Part shown: positions 60,946 to 64,000 of the stretch, in pieces | How the letters are laid out: the number at the start of each line of letters is the position of its first letter | How positions within the stretch are numbered: position 1 is the stretch's first letter | Source: Bradyrhizobium betae | Lineage (GTDB): Bacteria > Pseudomonadota > Alphaproteobacteria > Rhizobiales > Xanthobacteraceae | Direction: 5' to 3' | Length of the DNA stretch: 64,000 nt | Assembly (NCBI RefSeq): GCF_008932115.1 | Contig: NZ_CP044543.1 | Location: forward strand, 930,001-994,000 | The notes under the pieces: model-generated | The model's input: only the letters and a program-made list of their open reading frames with translations | Databases searched by the model: none | Told to the model about the DNA's origin: nothing | Made by a program: the position numbers and the translations under genes

Positions 60946-62387
60946 TGCAGTACATCACCCTCGATACCGAAACCGATTTTGACGGCTGGCGCAAGGCCGC
61001 ACGCAGCCTCGTGCTGCATCACATACAACCCACCGACATCACCTGGACCGTGCAGGGCGGCGAGGCGGAGCTGTTCGCACCGCCCGCACCGTCTCCGATC
61101 CTCGAGGTGAACGACGGCACCTTCAACGTATCAGGCAAATTCGTCGACCTCGCACAGTCAGCAATTCTGCACCGCGATCCCCAGCGTTTCGCCATCCTCT
61201 ATCGCCTGCTCTGGCGATTGAAGGACAATCACGATCTCATCGAGGTCGCGACCGACCCTGATGTCGCGCAGGTCATTGCGATGGCAAGAGCGGTCCATCG
61301 CGACGAGCACAAGATGCATGCCTTCGTCCGCTTCCGCGAGATCGGCCGGGAACGGCAGGCGCATTATGTCGCCTGGTTCGAGCCGGAGCACCACATCGTC
61401 GAGCTCGCCGCGCCATTTTTCGCCAGGCGCTTTGCCGACATGCCCTGGTCGATCCTGACACCGGACCTGTGCGCGCATTGGGACGGTCACGCACTCTCGT
61501 TCACGCCGGGCGTCAGCAAGAGTGAAGCACCCGGCGAAGACCGGCTGGAGGAGACCTGGCGGCGTTACTATGCCAGCATCTTCAATCCGGCGCGGTTGAA
61601 GGTGAAGGCAATGCAGGCGGAGATGCCGAAAAAATACTGGCGGAACCTGCCGGAAGCCTCGATCATTAAGCCCTTGATCGAGGACGCCGAGCGCATGACC
61701 GGCGCCATGCTCGCCAATGCCGCAACCGACCCGCACAAGCCCCAGAAACGGCCGGAGGCTCCGATGACCCGCAAGCTTGCTGCCGACGATCTCGATGCGC
61801 TCCGCGAGGAGGCCTCCCATTGCCGCGCCTGCCCGCTCTACAAGGACGCGACGCAGACCGTGTTCGGCGAAGGTCCCAAAGACGCCACCATCATGCTGGT
61901 CGGCGAGCAGCCCGGCGACAAGGAAGACCTCGCCGGTCACCCCTTCGTCGGTCCGGCCGGCCAGATGCTCGACCGCGCGCTTGCGGACGCCGGCGTCGAC
62001 CGCAAGAAGGTCTACGTCACCAATGCGGTGAAACACTTCAAATTCGTGCCGCGTGGAAAAGTCCGCCTGCACCAGAAGCCGTCGACGCCGGAGATCAAGG
62101 CGTGCCGGCAATGGTATGAGCGGGAGCTTGCGGTGGTTCAACCCGATCTTGTCGTCGCGATGGGTGCGACCGCCGCGCAAAGCGTGTTCGGCAAGATCAC
62201 GCCTGTCGGCAAGACCCGCGGCCGGCTGATCGATCTTCCCGACGGCCGCAAGGCACTCGTGACAGTGCATCCGTCCTACCTGCTGCGACTGCCTGATCCG
62301 GAAGCGAAGGCGCTGGAATATCAGCGCTTTGTCGAAGACCTGAAGATCGCGGCCGGCTTGCAGAAGAAGGCCGCACGCGCCGCATAA
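60945..62387 (+). CDS. udgX: UdgX family uracil-DNA binding/glycosylase protein with DUF4130 domain
   Basis: The protein has 480 residues in two parts. The first 250 or so form a TIGR03915/DUF4130-type domain (DTETDFDGWRKAARSLVLHH and ETWRRYYASIFNPARLK). The C-terminal half is a uracil-DNA glycosylase fold: motif A GEQPGDKEDLAGHPFVGPAG, then NAVKHFKFVPRGKVRLH and the HPS motif VTVHPSYLLR. UdgX is known to bond covalently to uracil in DNA through the His of KRRIH; here that stretch reads KVRLH. It shares one base with the radical-SAM stop. Confidence 0.92.
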   Translation: MQYITLDTETDFDGWRKAARSLVLHHIQPTDITWTVQGGEAELFAPPAPSPILEVNDGTFNVSGKFVDLAQSAILHRDPQRFAILYRLLWRLKDNHDLIEVATDPDVAQVIAMARAVHRDEHKMHAFVRFREIGRERQAHYVAWFEPEHHIVELAAPFFARRFADMPWSILTPDLCAHWDGHALSFTPGVSKSEAPGEDRLEETWRRYYASIFNPARLKVKAMQAEMPKKYWRNLPEASIIKPLIEDAERMTGAMLANAATDPHKPQKRPEAPMTRKLAADDLDALREEASHCRACPLYKDATQTVFGEGPKDATIMLVGEQPGDKEDLAGHPFVGPAGQMLDRALADAGVDRKKVYVTNAVKHFKFVPRGKVRLHQKPSTPEIKACRQWYERELAVVQPDLVVAMGATAAQSVFGKITPVGKTRGRLIDLPDGRKALVTVHPSYLLRLPDPEAKALEYQRFVEDLKIAAGLQKKAARAA

Positions 62388-62418
62388 ATACCGGTGAGAA
62401 AGCGACAATACGACGCAG

Positions 62419-62437
62419 CTGTCATCCAGCCTTTCAA
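62419..62437 (+). promoter_or_regulatory. Weak Pho-box-like site before the phosphate transporter
   Basis: CTGTCAT is a perfect half of the PhoB box. The second half (CTTTCAA) is imperfect and spaced one base too far. PhoB control of pit genes is known in Rhizobiales, so the position fits, but the site is weak. Confidence 0.3.
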
Positions 62438-62485
62438 ATCCATCGCGGACAATAGCCCTTCAAAAAAGCCAAGGGGCGTCCAAAA

Positions 62486-63811
62486 ATGACAGATGTTGCA
62501 TTCGACCGTGCGGTAGGCGATCCGACGCCTGTCCAGCCGGCTTCCCGGCCCAATCTCGACAAGGGTTTCAACCCGCTGACGATGATCCTGTTCTTCGGCA
62601 TCCTCGCCGCGGGCCTGCTGTTCGTCGCCTACAGCATCTATGTCGACGTCAACGCGACCGGAACGAAGGTCACGACCTATCTGCCCTACATGCTGTTGTT
62701 CGTCGCGCTGCTGATCGCGCTCGGCTTCGAGTTCGTCAACGGCTTCCACGACACCGCCAATGCGGTGGCGACCGTGATCTATACCCATTCGCTGCCGGCC
62801 GAATTCGCGGTGATGTGGTCGGGCTTCTTCAATTTCCTCGGCGTGCTGCTCTCCTCCGGTGCGGTCGCCTTCGGCATCGTCTCGCTGCTGCCGGTCGAGC
62901 TGATCCTCCAGGTCGGCTCCAGCGCCGGCTTCGCGATGGTGTTCGCGCTGCTGATCGCCGCGATCCTGTGGAATCTCGGCACCTGGTATTTCGGCCTGCC
63001 CGCCTCCTCCTCGCACACGCTGATCGGATCGATCATCGGCGTCGGCATTGCCAACGCCGTGATGCGCGGCCGCGACGGCACCTCGGGCGTCGACTGGAGC
63101 AAGGCCACCGAGATCGGCTACGCGCTCCTGCTGTCGCCGCTGTTCGGCTTCGTCTGCGCCGCCGCGCTGCTGTTGCTGCTCAAGTTCGTGGTGCGCAACC
63201 CCGCCCTGTATGCGGCACCTGAAGGCAACAAGGCGCCGCCGCTCTGGATCCGCGGCCTGCTGATTGCGACCTGCACCGGCGTCAGCTTTGCCCACGGCTC
63301 CAATGACGGCCAGAAGGGCATGGGCCTGATCATGCTGATCCTGATCGGCACCGTGCCGACCGCCTACGCGCTTAACCGCGCGCTGCCGGAATCCCAGGTC
63401 GCCCAGTTCCAGAAGGCCTCGGAGTCCGCCGCCAAGGTGATCGCGGCCAAGGGTGCCGGCCACAGCATCATCGGCGATCCCCGTCCGGCGGTGACGCAGT
63501 ACATCGCCCTGCATAAGCTCAACGAGGGCACCTATCCCTCGCTCGCCGTGCTGGTAAAGGACGTCGGCGACCAGGTCGCCAAGTATGGCTCGCTCAACAA
63601 GGTGCCGGCGGAAGCCGTCGGCAACACCCGCAATGACATGTACCTGACCTCGGAAGCGATCCGCTTCCTGATGAAGGACAAGGAAAACGACCTCAGCAAG
63701 GACGATGTCGCGGTGCTCACTGCCTACAAGGGCTCGCTCGACGCCGCCACGAAGTTCATCCCGAACTGGGTGAAGATCGCGGTCGCCACGCGCTCGGCCT
63801 CGGCACCATGA
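62486..63811 (+). pseudogene. pit: Inorganic phosphate transporter (PiT), 5' part of a frameshifted gene
   Basis: The reading frame runs for 441 residues. PiT proteins import phosphate by symport. The first PHO4 repeat is clear (FEFVNGFHDTANAVATVIYTH and FGLPASSSHTLIGSIIG), as is VSFAHGSNDGQKGMGL. The large hydrophilic loop follows. The frame then ends abruptly at [15 protein letters not shown] residues within what should be the next membrane helix, and the correct continuation is one base out of phase. The second repeat is thus split off. Confidence 0.85.
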
Positions 63812-64000
63812 TCGGCTGGAAGCGTATCGTGGTCACGGTCGGCGAGAAGATCGGCAAGACCCATCTCACCTATGCGCAGGGCGCCTCCGCCGAGCTCGTC
63901 GCCGCCGCCACGATCGGCGCGGCCGACGTTTTCGGCCTGCCGGTCTCGACCACCCACGTGCTGTCGTCCGGCGTCGCCGGCACCATGGCCGCGAATGGTT
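63808..64000 (+). pseudogene. pit: PiT C-terminal part, out of frame, runs off the window
   Basis: Read from the ATG at 63808 this gives [20 protein letters not shown] and on to the second PHO4 repeat [20 protein letters not shown], which mirrors the first repeat. Upstream, the same frame reads ALGLGT back to about 63790. One base missing near 63788-63789 (AC where ATC would restore the frame) accounts for the break. Either the gene is truly broken or the sequence has an error. Confidence 0.82.

Overview
The window is high-GC alphaproteobacterial chromosome, most likely Bradyrhizobium or a close Nitrobacteraceae relative. The best lineage markers are the TIGR03808/TIGR03809 pair (about 30.8-33.6 kb), a MucR/Ros regulator, a DivJ-like kinase, a SigF/NrsF pair, a DnaE2-ImuB-ImuA mutasome and many copies of a REP-type intergenic palindrome. 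It looks like ordinary backbone with a few mobile or recently rearranged patches. No rRNA, tRNA or CRISPR array was seen.

Layout. 0-6 kb: DUF1491, a peptidoglycan-binding protein and a DivJ-like kinase (minus strand), then DUF5330, SufE-like, MucR and a proline-rich membrane protein. 6-12 kb: a GT39-type glycosyltransferase, two unrelated IS110-family elements and a class II aldolase-like protein. 12-17.5 kb: an M20 dipeptidase, a GT87 protein, a HerA-like ATPase and two small DUF proteins. 17.7-19.5 kb: folP-folB-folK. 19.5-30.6 kb: both methylmalonyl-CoA mutase subunits, with a GFA protein between them, and the chaperone meaB. meaB is separated from the mutase genes by a DUF3298 protein, a tctCBA transporter and an MNT/HEPN toxin-antitoxin pair. 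30.8-33.6 kb: TIGR03808 and TIGR03809, with a REP-bracketed GIY-YIG gene between them. 34-41 kb: an ECF sigma / anti-sigma / subtilase operon, a diguanylate cyclase, a DUF2336 protein and a SigF/NrsF operon. 41-54 kb: a secreted protein, enoyl-CoA hydratase, TolC, an amidohydrolase, a LysE exporter, a CzcA/CzcB-like RND pump, a CaiB-type CoA transferase and an SDR. 54-62.4 kb: the imuA-imuB-dnaE2 operon, divergent from a radical-SAM/UdgX operon, with one LexA box between them. 62.5-64 kb: a PiT phosphate transporter that appears frameshifted and runs off the window.

Main points of interest. (1) The second IS110 element sits inside a REP palindrome, and its exact ends can be read because the REP is rejoined when the element is removed. 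Its 5' non-coding end folds into two guide-hairpin-guide loops, and the guides match the REP target and the element's own right end. This is what a bridge RNA should look like. (2) The anti-sigma factor beside the subtilase carries a periplasmic domain patterned like a subtilase propeptide. (3) A GIY-YIG gene is bracketed by near-identical REP copies inside a gene pair that is normally adjacent. (4) Mutagenic translesion synthesis and UdgX repair are divergent and share one LexA operator.

All reading was by eye. Family names rest on motif and length recognition, not on database searches.
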